This document shows positions 9,203 to 20,207 of a DNA stretch of 64,000 nucleotides, one piece after another. Numbering within the stretch: position 1 is the stretch's first letter; each line of letters opens with the position of its first letter. The notes under the pieces are model-generated. The model made no database searches. It worked only from the letters and a program-made list of their open reading frames with translations, and was not told the DNA's origin. A program made the position numbers and the translations under genes. Origin of the DNA: Stutzerimonas stutzeri RCH2 (lineage in GTDB: Bacteria; Pseudomonadota; Gammaproteobacteria; Pseudomonadales; Pseudomonadaceae); NCBI RefSeq assembly GCF_000327065.1, contig NC_019936.1, positions 3,562,001 to 3,626,000 of the forward strand, read 5' to 3'.

Positions 9203-10456
<1,254 letters not shown>

Positions 10457-10708
10457 GGCAGTCCTCTGAGATCAGCTGGCGGTATAAAGAGAGGCGCGGA
10501 TTCTACCTCATCCGGGCGTTTGCGGGTATGAGCGATAGTCATGCACAAGATGAACAGTCGCCGCATCCGCCGCCACCGGGGAGTACCGCCGCGGTTTGCC
10601 CTGACCGGTGCATTCGGGTAGCTTTGCGCCCTTTACATGCCGCCCAATTTTTCGGCCTACATGGCTTGGGTCAGGCATCCTTCACCACTGTCACGGGCAT
10701 CAGTTTCC
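10457..10708. promoter_or_regulatory. Divergent glyA / original ettA promoter region
   Basis: A 252-base non-coding stretch between the glyA start (reverse) and the relic ettA start at 10709. In the ancestral layout it would have held both divergent promoters. I see no convincing sigma-70 pair or operator. The open frame running 10528-10860 across it has no protein-like character. Confidence 0.5.
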
Positions 10709-10717
10709 ATGGCTCAA
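10709..10717 (+). pseudogene. ettA: Relic of the original ettA 5' end (first three codons)
   Basis: ATG GCT CAA encodes M-A-Q, the first three residues of canonical EttA (MAQ-YVYTMHRL), and is followed at once by TGA. Intact EttA resumes with codon 4 (TAC) at 39984, and the protein there carries 12 foreign residues instead of MAQ. I therefore read 10709-10717 as the abandoned start, with the island inserted directly after it. A nine-base match alone is weak; it is convincing because it sits beside glyA, at the expected edge, and supplies exactly the missing codons. Confidence 0.65.
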
Positions 10718-11120
10718 TGATTTTATCTACGCTATTAAATTTTAGTCACGTATTACGATCTGCACTCGAGCCCTCATGGCCACTGGCCTTTCCAGCCCAC
10801 CTACCATCTTTTTCCTCTCATTCCTGTGTCAGGGAAGAGCTTTTAGTTAGCTTTTGCTGATTTTGGGTCAAATTTAGGCTCCAAAACCTAACTTTTTCAA
10901 AGTGTTCCTGTGATCGCTTCTGCCAGGTATCACCAGCAGATTTCCTCTCATGAGACAGCAAATCAAGCTCTTCTTACAGCAAGCGGCACCTTACTTCTCA
11001 GGGCATCTACAAGCCTGACTTCCGTGACGCTATTGAGAAAACTCAAACAGTGCAGGTGAGGTGGTCACGGACGTCTGGGTTAGACTCGCATTTTTTGCGC
11101 GTATTCCAAGGAGCAGTAGC
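10718..11120. other. Non-coding left end of the island
   Basis: About 400 AT-richer bases without a convincing gene. It holds TTTTGGGTCAA at 10861-10871 and AAAACCTAAC at 10883-10892, which resemble TTTGGGTCAA (39849-39858) and AAAATCTAAC (39862-39871) at the other island end and may be recombinase-binding sites. TTGAGAAAACTCAA (11032-11045) is a small hairpin ahead of hsdM. Confidence 0.4.
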
Positions 11121-13097
11121 TTGAACACGGAAAACCATTCCCAGACGGCCGCTTTTCTCTGGTCCATCGCAGACCTGCTGCGCGGTGACTTCAAGCAGTC
11201 CCAGTACGGTCGCATCATCCTGCCGTTTACCCTGTTACGCCGCATGGAGTGCGTGCTGGCGCCGACCAAGGATGAGGTGATCAAGCAGACCTTCGCCCAA
11301 GAAGGTCGCCCCGATACCGTGCGCGAGATGATTCTGCTGCGTGCTGCCGGCCAGCAGTTTTTCAACGCCTCGCCGCTGACCCTTGGCACGCTGTCCGATA
11401 CGCAGACCGCGGCCGACTTGATGAGCTATGTGCAAGCCTTCAGCAAGGACGCCCGCGAGATTTTCGAGCACTTCCACTTTGAAGATTTCGTGCAGCAGCT
11501 GGAAACCGCCAACCTGCTGTATCAGGTAGTGCAGCGTTTCGCCGCCACGGATCTGAGCCCGGAGTTCATTAGCAACTTCGGCATGGGCATCATCTTCGAA
11601 GAGTTGATCCGCAAGTTTGCGGAAAGCTCCAACGAAACCGCCGGTGAGCACTTCACCCCGCGCGACATCGTGCACCTCACCACATCCTTGGTGATCACCA
11701 ATCAGGACCACAAGCTCACGCCCAACAGCATCGTCACCATCTATGACCCAACCGCCGGCACCGGTGGCTTTCTGTCTGAGGGTGATGAGTACATCCAGTC
11801 CATCAGCGAGAAGGTCAGCGTGTCGCTGCACGGCCAGGAGCTCAACCCCGAGTCCTACGCCATCTGCAAGGCGGACATGCTGATCAAGGGCCAGGACGTG
11901 GCCAGCATCAAGCTCGGCAACACCCTGTCCAACGACCAGCTGGCCGATAAGCGCTTCGACTTTATGCTCAGCAACCCGCCGTTCGGCGTGGAATGGAAGA
12001 AGGTGCAAAAGCAGATCACCGACGAGCACAGCCACAAGGGCTTCGACGGCCGCTTCGGCCCCGGCCTGCCGCGTGTATCCGATGGCTCGCTGCTGTTCCT
12101 TCTGCACCTGGTCAGCAAGATGCGTGACCCGCGCGACGGTGGCTCGCGCATCGGCATCATCCTCAACGGTTCACCACTGTTTACCGGTGGCGCGGGTTCG
12201 GGTGAGTCGGAGATTCGCCGCTACCTGCTGCAGAACGATCTGGTCGAAGCCATAGTCGCGTTGCCCACCGACATGTTCTATAACACCGGCATCGCCACTT
12301 ATGTGTGGATACTCAGTAACCACAAGGCCGCTGCGCGCCAGGGCAAAGTGCAGTTGATCGACGGCAGCCAGCACTACGCCAAAATGCGTAAGTCGCTGGG
12401 CAGCAAGCGCCAGTACATCACTGAGGATCAAATCAGCGAGCTGGTGCGCCTGTATGGCAGTTTTGAGCAAACCGCCCAGAGCAAAATCTTCCCCATCGAA
12501 GCCTTCGGCTACCGACGCATTACCGTCGAACGCCCGCTGCGCCTGAACTTCCAGACCAGCCCCGAGCGCATCGGCAAGGTGCTGGAAGAAAAGGCCATCG
12601 TGAAACTGGGCAGCGATGGCTGGCAGCCAATTCAACGCGCATTGAAATCGATGGATGCCAGCGTGCTGCACCGCAACCGCGAGCAGTTCAGCAAGCTACT
12701 AAAAAAAGCCCTCACCGCGCACAGCGTCAGCCTCAGCACACCGGAGCTAAAAGCCCTGATGAGCGCCCTGAGCGAGCGCGACCCCGAGGCGGATATCTGC
12801 ATGACCAAGGGCCAGCCGGAAGCCGACGCTGGCCTGCGCGATAACGAGAACGTGCCACTGGGCGAGTCGGTATACGACTACTTTCAGCGCGAGGTCATCC
12901 CCCATGTGCCGGATGCCTGGATCGACGAGAGCAAAACCGATGCACAGGACGGCGAGGTCGGCATTGTCGGCTTCGAGATTCCCTTCAACCGCCACTTCTA
13001 TGTGTTCCAGCCGCCGCGCCCGCTGGCCGAGATCGATAGCGACCTGAAAGCCTGCACTGACCGCATCAAGCAGATGATTGAGGGGCTGTCGGCATGA
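11121..13097 (+). CDS. hsdM: Type I restriction-modification methyltransferase subunit HsdM
   Basis: A 658-aa N6-adenine methyltransferase subunit. The N-terminal HsdM helical domain ([20 protein letters not shown]) is followed by AdoMet motif [11 protein letters not shown] (about residue 210) and the catalytic SNPPFG (about 290). I chose the TTG start at 11121 because AAGGAG lies 7 bases upstream and the family begins near here; the frame is open to 11061 but that extension is not family-like. HsdM pairs with HsdS to methylate the target and with HsdR to cleave unmodified DNA. First gene of hsdMSR. Confidence 0.95.
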   Translation: MNTENHSQTAAFLWSIADLLRGDFKQSQYGRIILPFTLLRRMECVLAPTKDEVIKQTFAQEGRPDTVREMILLRAAGQQFFNASPLTLGTLSDTQTAADLMSYVQAFSKDAREIFEHFHFEDFVQQLETANLLYQVVQRFAATDLSPEFISNFGMGIIFEELIRKFAESSNETAGEHFTPRDIVHLTTSLVITNQDHKLTPNSIVTIYDPTAGTGGFLSEGDEYIQSISEKVSVSLHGQELNPESYAICKADMLIKGQDVASIKLGNTLSNDQLADKRFDFMLSNPPFGVEWKKVQKQITDEHSHKGFDGRFGPGLPRVSDGSLLFLLHLVSKMRDPRDGGSRIGIILNGSPLFTGGAGSGESEIRRYLLQNDLVEAIVALPTDMFYNTGIATYVWILSNHKAAARQGKVQLIDGSQHYAKMRKSLGSKRQYITEDQISELVRLYGSFEQTAQSKIFPIEAFGYRRITVERPLRLNFQTSPERIGKVLEEKAIVKLGSDGWQPIQRALKSMDASVLHRNREQFSKLLKKALTAHSVSLSTPELKALMSALSERDPEADICMTKGQPEADAGLRDNENVPLGESVYDYFQREVIPHVPDAWIDESKTDAQDGEVGIVGFEIPFNRHFYVFQPPRPLAEIDSDLKACTDRIKQMIEGLSA

Positions 13098-13221
13098 CAA
13101 ATTTGTCGGGAGCAAATTTGAACAACTACGCAGCTGTTGGCCCGCAGGGCGAGGGCATAGATAGCCCGAGTACGTTTCTGTCGCGTCCGAGATGCAATAA
13201 CTCGTTGATGGAGAAACGGGC
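13098..13221 (+). other. hsdM-hsdS spacer with repeated CAAATTTG
   Basis: A 124-base gap inside an otherwise tight operon. The 8-base palindrome CAAATTTG occurs at 13098-13105 and again at 13113-13120. No gene or clear promoter is visible; it could be a leftover of recombination at the specificity gene. Confidence 0.35.
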
Positions 13222-14550
13222 GTGAGTGCGAAAGTTAAATGGCCTTGTAAGTTTCCGGATCGCTGGACAGTTCTACCTTCAAAACGCCTTTTCCCAGAAT
13301 CCAAAGAGCGTGCGCCTGAAAGTGACGAGCAGCTATCAGCTACTCAGGAGTATGGCGTGATTTCCCAAGCCGAGTTTATGCGCTTGGCCGGGAGGAGAGT
13401 TGTTCAGCTGAATCAAAACTTAGAGTTGAGGAAGCGTGTTGAGATAGGTGACTTCGTAATAAGTATGCGAAGTTTTCAAGGAGGGCTGGAGCGCGCATGG
13501 GCTGAGGGAGGAATCCGTTCATCCTACGTGGTGTTGAGGCCAAGGGCAGACCTTGTGCCGGGCTACTATCAGCGCCTTTTCAAGTCGGTAGATTACATTC
13601 AGACATTGCAGTCAACGGCGAACTTTATTCGCGATGGGCAAGATATGAACTATCAGAACTTTGTTCTGATTGATCTGCCTTTACCTCCAGTATCGGAGCA
13701 GCTCTGCATTGCCGCTTTCCTCGACCACGAAACCGCCCGCATCGACGCGCTGATCGAAGAGCAGCAGCGACTGATCGAACTGCTCATGGAAAAGCGCCAG
13801 GCCGTGATCTCCCACGCCGTCACCAAAGGCCTCGATCCCACGGTACCGATGAAGGACTCCGGCGTGGAGTGGCTAGGCAAGGTGCCGGCGCATTGGTCCG
13901 TAGTCCCATTTGGACTTGCGTTTGGATATCAAGAGGGGCCCGGCATCATGGCCGTTGATTTCAGAGATGAGGGTGTTCCCCTCGTAAGGATCTCTGGTGT
14001 CCAAGGGAGATGGGTGACACTGCAGGGCTGTAATTATCTAGACCCAGCCAAAGCAAGTGGAAAGTGGGGGCATTTCCGCCTTGAACATGGCGATTTGATC
14101 ATAAGTGGCAGTGCGAGCATGGGGCTGGTGAGTGAAGTCGGGGAGGAAGCTGTCGGGGCAGTGGCTTATACCGGGCTGATCCGGTTGACACCCAAGACAG
14201 GTATATCCGACCGTGACTTTATTCGTTCAGTCGTTGGCTCTTATCAATTCTTTGTTCAGATTGATTTGCTTAAAGCCGGTTCAACGATTCAGCATTTCGG
14301 GCCGACACATCTCAGTCAAATGAAGGTTGTGCTACCGCCACTTGATGAGCAAATTAAGTTGGCTTCCTACGTGGATAAGGTAAGCGTCCAGTTCGATCAG
14401 TTACTTGGTGAGGCTGAGAAAACCAACGAGCTCCTCCAAGAGCGCCGCGCCGCCCTAATCTCCGCCGCCGTTACCGGCAAAATCGACGTGAGCGGCTGGC
14501 AGCCACCGGCCAGCGTGCCATCTCCCGAATTAGCACAAGAGGCCGTGTAA
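13222..14550 (+). CDS. hsdS: Type I restriction-modification specificity subunit HsdS
   Basis: A 442-aa protein with two target-recognition halves. The first conserved helix after TRD1 reads FLDHETARIDALIEEQQRLIELL, followed by the linker KGLDPTVPMKDSGVEWLG that opens the second TRD; the matching C-terminal helix is EKTNELLQERRAALISAAVTGKIDV. This is the classical two-repeat HsdS plan, each half reading one part of a bipartite site. A GTG start at 13222 has GGAG 8 bases upstream. TRD segments are visibly less GC-rich than the conserved helices, as expected for swapped recognition domains. The recognised site cannot be read from sequence. Confidence 0.93.
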   Translation: MSAKVKWPCKFPDRWTVLPSKRLFPESKERAPESDEQLSATQEYGVISQAEFMRLAGRRVVQLNQNLELRKRVEIGDFVISMRSFQGGLERAWAEGGIRSSYVVLRPRADLVPGYYQRLFKSVDYIQTLQSTANFIRDGQDMNYQNFVLIDLPLPPVSEQLCIAAFLDHETARIDALIEEQQRLIELLMEKRQAVISHAVTKGLDPTVPMKDSGVEWLGKVPAHWSVVPFGLAFGYQEGPGIMAVDFRDEGVPLVRISGVQGRWVTLQGCNYLDPAKASGKWGHFRLEHGDLIISGSASMGLVSEVGEEAVGAVAYTGLIRLTPKTGISDRDFIRSVVGSYQFFVQIDLLKAGSTIQHFGPTHLSQMKVVLPPLDEQIKLASYVDKVSVQFDQLLGEAEKTNELLQERRAALISAAVTGKIDVSGWQPPASVPSPELAQEAV

Positions 14551-17500
14551 TGGCGGACAGCAAGGAAGCGCAGTTCCAGCAGGACATCATCGACGCCCTG
14601 GCCGCCCAAGGCTGGCTGGTCGGCACCGCCAGCGGCTTCGACCGCCGTACGGCCTTGTATACCGAAGACGTACTCGGTTACTTCAAGGAGGCCTGGCCCG
14701 AGCGCTGGGACAAGTTTGCCAAGGCCAACCCGAACAACCCGGACGATGTGCTGGTGCAAAAGCTGGTGCGCGAGCTGGAGCAGAGCGGCACCCTGGATGT
14801 GCTGCGCCATGGCTTCAAGCTGCCGGCGGTAAAGGTGGAACTGTGCAGCTTCCAGCCCGACCACGGCATGAACCCGGACACCCTCAAACGTTACCAGTGC
14901 AACCGCCTGCGCGTGGTGCCGGAGGTGTCCTACTCGCCCCATGCGCGTGAGGCTGGCAGCAGTGGGCAGAGCTATAACCCGCGGCTGGATCTGGTGCTGT
15001 TCGTCAACGGCATCCCCACCGCCACGCTGGAGCTGAAAAGCGAGTTCAAGCAGTCGGTGGAAAACGCCAAGCGCCAGTACCGGCAAGACCGCCCGGTGAA
15101 AGACCCGCTCACCCGTAAACCCGAGCCGCTGCTGACCTTTAAGCGCGGCGCACTGGTGCACTTTGCCGTGGGCCAGAACGAAGTGGCGATGACCACAAAA
15201 TTGGCGGGTAAAGACACCTTCTTTCTGCCATTCAACCTTGGCAGCGCGGAAGGCGGCGCGGGCAACCCGATGGCTGAGGATGACAGCCAATACGCCACCG
15301 GCTACCTGTGGCAACGCCTGCTGCAGCCAGACGCCTGGCTGAAGGTGCTGGGGCGCTTTTTGCACCTGGAGAAGAAAACCAGCGATGGCTTCGACGGCAC
15401 GCCGGTGACCAAGGAGACGATGATCTTCCCGCGTTACCACCAGTGGGAAGTGGTCAACACGCTGATCAACACCACCCGCGCCGAAGGGCCGGGCAAGCGC
15501 TACTTGATCCAGCACAGCGCCGGCTCGGGCAAGTCCAACTCGATCGCCTGGACCGCACATCAACTGGCCTCGCTGTACGACGAGGCCGGCCAGCGCCTGT
15601 TCAACTCGGTGATCGTGATTACCGACCGTACCGTGTTGGATAAACAGCTGCAGGACACCATCTACCAGTTCGAGCATGCCCAGGGCGTGGTCAAGCAGAT
15701 CAACCGTGAAACCAGCAGCCAGAGCAAATCCGAGCAATTGGCCGAAGCACTGGCCGAGCAGACGCGCATCATCATCGTCACCATCCAGACCTTCCCGGCG
15801 CTGTTCGATGCCCTGGACAAATACCCCAAGCTGGCCAGCGGGCGCTATGCGGTAATCGCCGACGAGGCGCATTCCTCGCAAACAGGCTCATCGGCCAGCA
15901 AGCTGAAACAGATACTCGGCAGTGATGCCCTGGAAGGGGAAGAAATCAGCGCCGAAGAGCTGCTGGACGCCGCCGTGCAGGCGCGCCAACCGAATGAGCG
16001 CATCAGCTACTACGCCTTTACCGCCACGCCCAAGGCCAAGACCCTGGAGCTGTTCGGTCGCCCGGCCGACCCGACGCTGCCGCCCAGTGCCAGCAATAAG
16101 CCGGAGGCATTTCACCTGTACTCCATGCGCCAGGCCATCGAGGAGGGTTTTATCCTCGACGTGCTGCGCAACTACACCACCTACAGCACCGCCTGGAAGA
16201 TCGCCCACCCGGATGGCGAAGACGACGAGGTGGACAGCAAGAAGGCACGCATCAAGCTGGCCCGCTGGGTGCGCCTGCATCCGTACAACATCAGCCAGAA
16301 GGTCGAGGTCATCGTCGAGCACTTCCGCGCCAATATCCGTGGCCTGTTGAATGGCCAGGCCAAGGCCATGGTGGTGACCAGCAGCCGTCAGGAAGCAGTG
16401 CGCTACCAGTTGGCGCTTAAGGCCTATGTGCAGCAGATGGGTTACAACGATGTGCACCCGCTGGTGGCGTTCTCCGGCAGCGTGCTGCCCGATGAGGTGA
16501 TCCCCGAAGAGGTGACGGAAAGCAGCAGCCTGCTCAACGCCGGCCTGAATGGCCGTGACCTGGCGCATGCGTTCGACACCCAGGACTTCAACGTGATGAT
16601 CGCCGCCAACAAGTACCAGACCGGCTTCGATCAGCCCAAGCTGTGCGCCATGTACGTGGACAAAAAGCTGCAAGGCGTGGACTGCGTACAAACCCTGTCG
16701 CGGCTAAACCGCACCTTCGGTGACAGCAAGGAAACCTTCATTCTCGATTTCTTCAACGAGCCGCAAGACATTCTCGACGCCTTCTTGCCTTACTACACTA
16801 AGGCCGAGCTGACCGACGTGACCGATCCGCAGATCATCTATGACCTGCAGAAGAAACTGGATGCCGAGGGTATCTATCACTGGCAGGAGGTCGAGGCGTT
16901 CGCCATGGCCTTCTTCGATCCCAAGGCGGGTGGCAGCAAGCTCAATTACTACAGCAAGCCGGCCAAGGAGCGCTTTGCCAAACGTTATGCCTTCTCCGTT
17001 GAGTCGCGCCAGCAGGCGCTGGACTTCAAGCGCACCGCCGAAACCAACGGTGACAGCGCCGGCCTGAAAAAAGCCGAGCACGCGTTGAAAGAGGCCGGCG
17101 AGCAGGTGGACCAGCTCGACCTGTTCCGCAAGAACCTGCAGAGCTTTGTGCGGCTGTACGAGTTCCTCTCACAGATCGTGCCTTATGAGGACCGCGAGCT
17201 GGAGCAGCTGTGCGTGTACGCCAAGCACCTGCACCCGCTGCTGCGCGTGGATCGCCTGCTACAAGACGACGTAGACGTGGGCGAGCTACAGCTGAGCCAC
17301 TATCGCCTGAGCAAACGCGCCGAGCACCAACTACGCCTGAGTGAAGAAGACGGCGACTACAGCCTCAAACCCGGCAGCGACGTGGGCAGCGGTAAACCGC
17401 ATGACCCGGAGAAGAAACGCCTGTCAGAAATCATCGAAGCGCTGAACGATATTTTTGGTGCCGAGGTGAACGATGAGGACCAACTGCAGTTCCTCACCGG

Positions 17501-17753
17501 CATCGCCCAGCGCATCAGCCGCCAGGAAGATGTAATGGCTCAGGTGAACAACCACTCGGTGGAGCAAGTGATGCACGGCCTGTTCCCCAAGCGCGTGCTC
17601 GACACCGTGCTGGACGCCATGACCGACCACGAGAAGCTATCGCTGGAAGTGCTGGATAACGAGACCAAGAGCCGGGCGTTTGCGATGGTAATTTTGAAGA
17701 TGTTGACGGCAGCTGGGGGCTTGGGAAAAAGTAACAGCGGCGCTGCTGTCTGA
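14550..17753 (+). CDS. hsdR: Type I restriction endonuclease subunit HsdR
   Basis: A 1067-aa motor/nuclease subunit. The N-terminal PD-(D/E)xK nuclease is seen as RLDLVLFVNGIPTATLELKS (Asp and ELK). SF2 helicase motifs follow: Walker A HSAGSGKSNS (about residue 325), VITDRTVLDKQL, DEAH in IADEAHSSQTG (about 440), and FTATPKAKT. The start codon overlaps the hsdS stop (TAATG). It translocates DNA and cuts far from the site. All key motifs are present, so the system looks functional. Confidence 0.95.
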   Translation: MADSKEAQFQQDIIDALAAQGWLVGTASGFDRRTALYTEDVLGYFKEAWPERWDKFAKANPNNPDDVLVQKLVRELEQSGTLDVLRHGFKLPAVKVELCSFQPDHGMNPDTLKRYQCNRLRVVPEVSYSPHAREAGSSGQSYNPRLDLVLFVNGIPTATLELKSEFKQSVENAKRQYRQDRPVKDPLTRKPEPLLTFKRGALVHFAVGQNEVAMTTKLAGKDTFFLPFNLGSAEGGAGNPMAEDDSQYATGYLWQRLLQPDAWLKVLGRFLHLEKKTSDGFDGTPVTKETMIFPRYHQWEVVNTLINTTRAEGPGKRYLIQHSAGSGKSNSIAWTAHQLASLYDEAGQRLFNSVIVITDRTVLDKQLQDTIYQFEHAQGVVKQINRETSSQSKSEQLAEALAEQTRIIIVTIQTFPALFDALDKYPKLASGRYAVIADEAHSSQTGSSASKLKQILGSDALEGEEISAEELLDAAVQARQPNERISYYAFTATPKAKTLELFGRPADPTLPPSASNKPEAFHLYSMRQAIEEGFILDVLRNYTTYSTAWKIAHPDGEDDEVDSKKARIKLARWVRLHPYNISQKVEVIVEHFRANIRGLLNGQAKAMVVTSSRQEAVRYQLALKAYVQQMGYNDVHPLVAFSGSVLPDEVIPEEVTESSSLLNAGLNGRDLAHAFDTQDFNVMIAANKYQTGFDQPKLCAMYVDKKLQGVDCVQTLSRLNRTFGDSKETFILDFFNEPQDILDAFLPYYTKAELTDVTDPQIIYDLQKKLDAEGIYHWQEVEAFAMAFFDPKAGGSKLNYYSKPAKERFAKRYAFSVESRQQALDFKRTAETNGDSAGLKKAEHALKEAGEQVDQLDLFRKNLQSFVRLYEFLSQIVPYEDRELEQLCVYAKHLHPLLRVDRLLQDDVDVGELQLSHYRLSKRAEHQLRLSEEDGDYSLKPGSDVGSGKPHDPEKKRLSEIIEALNDIFGAEVNDEDQLQFLTGIAQRISRQEDVMAQVNNHSVEQVMHGLFPKRVLDTVLDAMTDHEKLSLEVLDNETKSRAFAMVILKMLTAAGGLGKSNSGAAV

Positions 17754-17784
17754 ATTTCTTGCGCGGTGGCATTACTTGCGCTGG

Positions 17785-18006
17785 CTAAACTTCAGACGGC
17801 GGTGGAAGAAGGCTTGAGGGATCGCAGGCGAGTTCGCTAGCGATGCGGTAGAGCTTCTCGACCGTGATGTTGACCTCACCACGCTCTATTCGGCCCATGT
17901 AGCTGCGGTCGATATTGCAGGCCAGCGCGAGTGCATCCTGGGAAATCCGGCAGATCTTCCTCTGCATTCGGATGCGTTCCCCTAACGCTTTCGCCAACGT
18001 ATCCAT
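17785..18006 (-). CDS. XRE-family regulator (controller-protein-like)
   Basis: A 73-aa single-domain helix-turn-helix protein: LGERIRMQRKICRISQDALALACNIDRSYMGRIERGEVNITVEKLYRIA. Size and the 'DRSYMGRIERG' recognition helix resemble restriction-controller (C) proteins. It is convergent with hsdR and divergent from the winged-helix/helicase pair, with 104 bases between start codons. The shared region contains a good promoter and a near-palindrome over the -10 (see 18046-18074), so control of the helicase pair, itself, or both is likely but inferred. Confidence 0.85.
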   Translation of the reverse strand: MDTLAKALGERIRMQRKICRISQDALALACNIDRSYMGRIERGEVNITVEKLYRIASELACDPSSLLPPPSEV

Positions 18007-18045
18007 GACCGTCTCAATTCCACTTGAGGCGGCACTATCGTGCGT

Positions 18046-18074
18046 TTGCGGACAAGCAGGCCACGGACTATAAT
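18046..18074 (+). promoter_or_regulatory. Sigma-70 promoter with operator-like palindrome
   Basis: TTGCGG (18046-18051), a 17-base spacer, and a perfect TATAAT (18069-18074) form a good promoter 37 bases before the winged-helix start. The -10 sits inside GGACTATAATCC, a near-perfect palindrome similar in shape to controller-protein boxes (GACT...AGTC). Binding by the XRE protein would block the promoter; this is inference. Confidence 0.65.
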
Positions 18075-18110
18075 CCGCATTTCTTTCGCGCTAACCCTTC
18101 TGGTGCCTCA

Positions 18111-18698
18111 ATGAAATCGGCCTCGTTCATTTTCGACAGGCGCCTGTATGAGCTGCTTCAGGAGCAAGGCCGTACAACATTCACCACACGTGAATTACGG
18201 GATGCCTACGCTGAGCGTCTCGGAGAGGGTTTTTCTCTCAATGATGTTCGCCGTTACGTTTATGAGCAGATCCGTCGCATGCTCCGGCTGGGCTGGCTTG
18301 TGCTTGATGAAGAGCGCCGGACACGAGGGCAGGTTTACCACCTGAAGACGTTACCGACGCGTGCTCAGCTTGAACTGATCGACGATGGGTTCGAGCTCCG
18401 TCTTATGGCGATGCGTGAAGCCGATCAGGAGCGATCGCTGGTTGAGCCGGATGTTGTTGCGGAAAGCCTGGTACCTGATGCAGAGCAGCATTTGGAAACG
18501 CTCCTCAAGGAGATTCGGCTGGATTTCCTTTCTGCGATGGGGGAAGCGGAGCGCTACAAGCAGCTCTTTGAAGATATGCCGCATCTGCGTGACAAGGTCG
18601 AAAGCGAATATCTGGATGCTCGGGACCGAAGCTCGCGACTGATTGGGCATCTCCGCGCTGTCGAGAATACGCTCAAAACGCTCGCCGCTACTCGATGA
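18111..18698 (+). CDS. Winged-helix plus coiled-coil protein, function unknown
   Basis: A 195-aa protein from ATG 18111 (MKSASFIFDRRLYELLQEQG). The first 80 residues look like a winged helix (TFTTRELRDAYAERL, DVRRYVYEQIRRMLRLGWLV, RTRGQVYHL). The C-terminal half is charged and helical (AEQHLETLLKEIRLDFLSAM to HLRAVENTLKTLA), probably a coiled coil. Its stop overlaps the helicase start by four bases (ATGA), so the two proteins are translationally coupled and probably act together. I do not recognise the family. Given the island context, a defence role is possible. Confidence 0.7.
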   Translation: MKSASFIFDRRLYELLQEQGRTTFTTRELRDAYAERLGEGFSLNDVRRYVYEQIRRMLRLGWLVLDEERRTRGQVYHLKTLPTRAQLELIDDGFELRLMAMREADQERSLVEPDVVAESLVPDAEQHLETLLKEIRLDFLSAMGEAERYKQLFEDMPHLRDKVESEYLDARDRSSRLIGHLRAVENTLKTLAATR

Positions 18699-20089
18699 CC
18701 TCCTCGCTGCGAGATTGGCAACGCCGCTGTATCAATACGGCGCTGGAACACTTCCTTTCCACGTCACATTTTTTCTGCCAAGCAACACCAGGCGCTGGCA
18801 AGACGCGCATGGCAGCAGAGCTGGCTCGCAACCTGCTGGATCAGGGCAGGATTGATCTTGTGCTCTGCTTTGCGCCGTCATGCCAGGTAGTGGAGGGCTT
18901 CCGCTCGACCTTCATGGCGGTGCTAGGCAGGCGTCTGGACGGTCAGCTCGGCGCAGTGGGCGCTGCGTACACCTATCAAGCCATGGATTACCGTGAAGAG
19001 GCGTTCTGGCAGCTCCTCGACGACTACCGGGTCTTCGTTGTCTTTGACGAAATCCATCACTGTGCGGGTCATGATCCGCTGCTGAGCAACGCCTGGGGGC
19101 AGCAGATACTCCAACGGGTTCAGGATCGCGCCGCATGCACGCTGGCTCTGTCCGGCACACCATGGCGCTCGGATGACCGGGCCATTGCCTTGGCTCGCTA
19201 CTCGTCGCCGGAAGGCCAGCTGATTTGTGACTTTCGCTATGGATTAAAGGAGGCTATCGCTGATGGAGTTTGCCGCTCGCCCCGCATAGTCCTCCTCGAC
19301 AATCAGCAGGTGAAGCTCACGGAGGAGTTGCAGGCTGAAAGTACCGTCAGACTTTTTCCCAGCATCGCTAAGCTCCTGGGAGAATCCCCCGTCACCTACG
19401 AAGAACTACTGCGTCACGACGAGGTGATCGATCAGTTGCTCATCTTGGGACGTGCCAAGCTGGACGTGCTTCGCCAGATCAAGCCAGATGCGGCTGGCTT
19501 GGTGGTATCTACCGATATCGAGCACGCACGACAGATAGCCCAGGCCTTGGAGGCCATGGGGGAAAGCTGTCAGATCGTCACCAACCGAACGCCGGATGCC
19601 CAGCAGCTAATTAACACGTTTAGGCACAGCGACTGCCGTTGGATCGTCGCAGTGGGGATGATCAGCGAGGGAACGGACATTCCCCGTCTGCAGGTGTGCT
19701 GCTACCTCAGTCGTATTCGTACCGAGTTGCACTATCGGCAAGTGCTGGGTCGGGTACTCAGACGCAAGGATGGGTCAGATGATCAGGCTTGGTTATTCAT
19801 GCTGGCTGAGCCGACGCTACGGCGTTTCGCCGAGCGAATTGCGGATGACTTGCCGGACGATATGGCGGTATTGAGTGTGCAGGTGCCAGACCCAGCCTCG
19901 GGCTCTGCGATAGGGTGGTCGGGCCTTGGCTTCAATGAAGGCGAGCGAGCAGACGGAGAGCCGGATGGCGAGCAGGTTCTTGATGCCAGCGTGGAAAATG
20001 TCGTATCACTGGATGGGCTGGCAGATGGGCCGACCTATCAGGTCAGCTTTTCTCAACACTATCGGCAGCAATTATTGGCGTGCTATTAG
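18695..20089 (+). CDS. SF2 DEAD/DEAH-box helicase
   Basis: A 464-aa helicase with intact superfamily 2 motifs: Q/Walker A ATPGAGKTRMA (about residue 32), DEIHH (motif II, about 115), LSGTPWR (motif III, about 152), SEGTDIP (motif V, about 328), and QVLGRVLRR (motif VI, about 350). There is no fused nuclease; the last 90 residues are acidic and unassigned. It is coupled by a 4-base overlap to the winged-helix gene. Such compact two-gene helicase modules are common in defence islands, but I cannot match this one to Hachiman, Zorya, Wadjet or another named system. Confidence 0.85.
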   Translation: MTSSLRDWQRRCINTALEHFLSTSHFFCQATPGAGKTRMAAELARNLLDQGRIDLVLCFAPSCQVVEGFRSTFMAVLGRRLDGQLGAVGAAYTYQAMDYREEAFWQLLDDYRVFVVFDEIHHCAGHDPLLSNAWGQQILQRVQDRAACTLALSGTPWRSDDRAIALARYSSPEGQLICDFRYGLKEAIADGVCRSPRIVLLDNQQVKLTEELQAESTVRLFPSIAKLLGESPVTYEELLRHDEVIDQLLILGRAKLDVLRQIKPDAAGLVVSTDIEHARQIAQALEAMGESCQIVTNRTPDAQQLINTFRHSDCRWIVAVGMISEGTDIPRLQVCCYLSRIRTELHYRQVLGRVLRRKDGSDDQAWLFMLAEPTLRRFAERIADDLPDDMAVLSVQVPDPASGSAIGWSGLGFNEGERADGEPDGEQVLDASVENVVSLDGLADGPTYQVSFSQHYRQQLLACY

Positions 20090-20207
20090 CGCTTCTGTGG
20101 GACAAAGCATGGCCCAGCCAGGGAAAGCCAAAATGGATCAGCACGAGAAGAGTCCGGGCGCTAGCTAAAGCCGTCAACCAGTTAGCCATTGAATCGCCCC
20201 GGCTTTC

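Noticed and set aside
10528..10860. A 110-codon frame across the glyA/island junction
   Set aside because: It crosses the inferred insertion point, is proline/serine-rich and has no family resemblance.
11061..11120. N-terminal extension of HsdM to 11061
   Set aside because: The extra 20 residues are not HsdM-like and the TTG at 11121 has a much better ribosome-binding site.
14397..15881. Long frame antisense to hsdS/hsdR
   Set aside because: Overlaps conserved HsdR nuclease and Walker A coding; no protein-like features.
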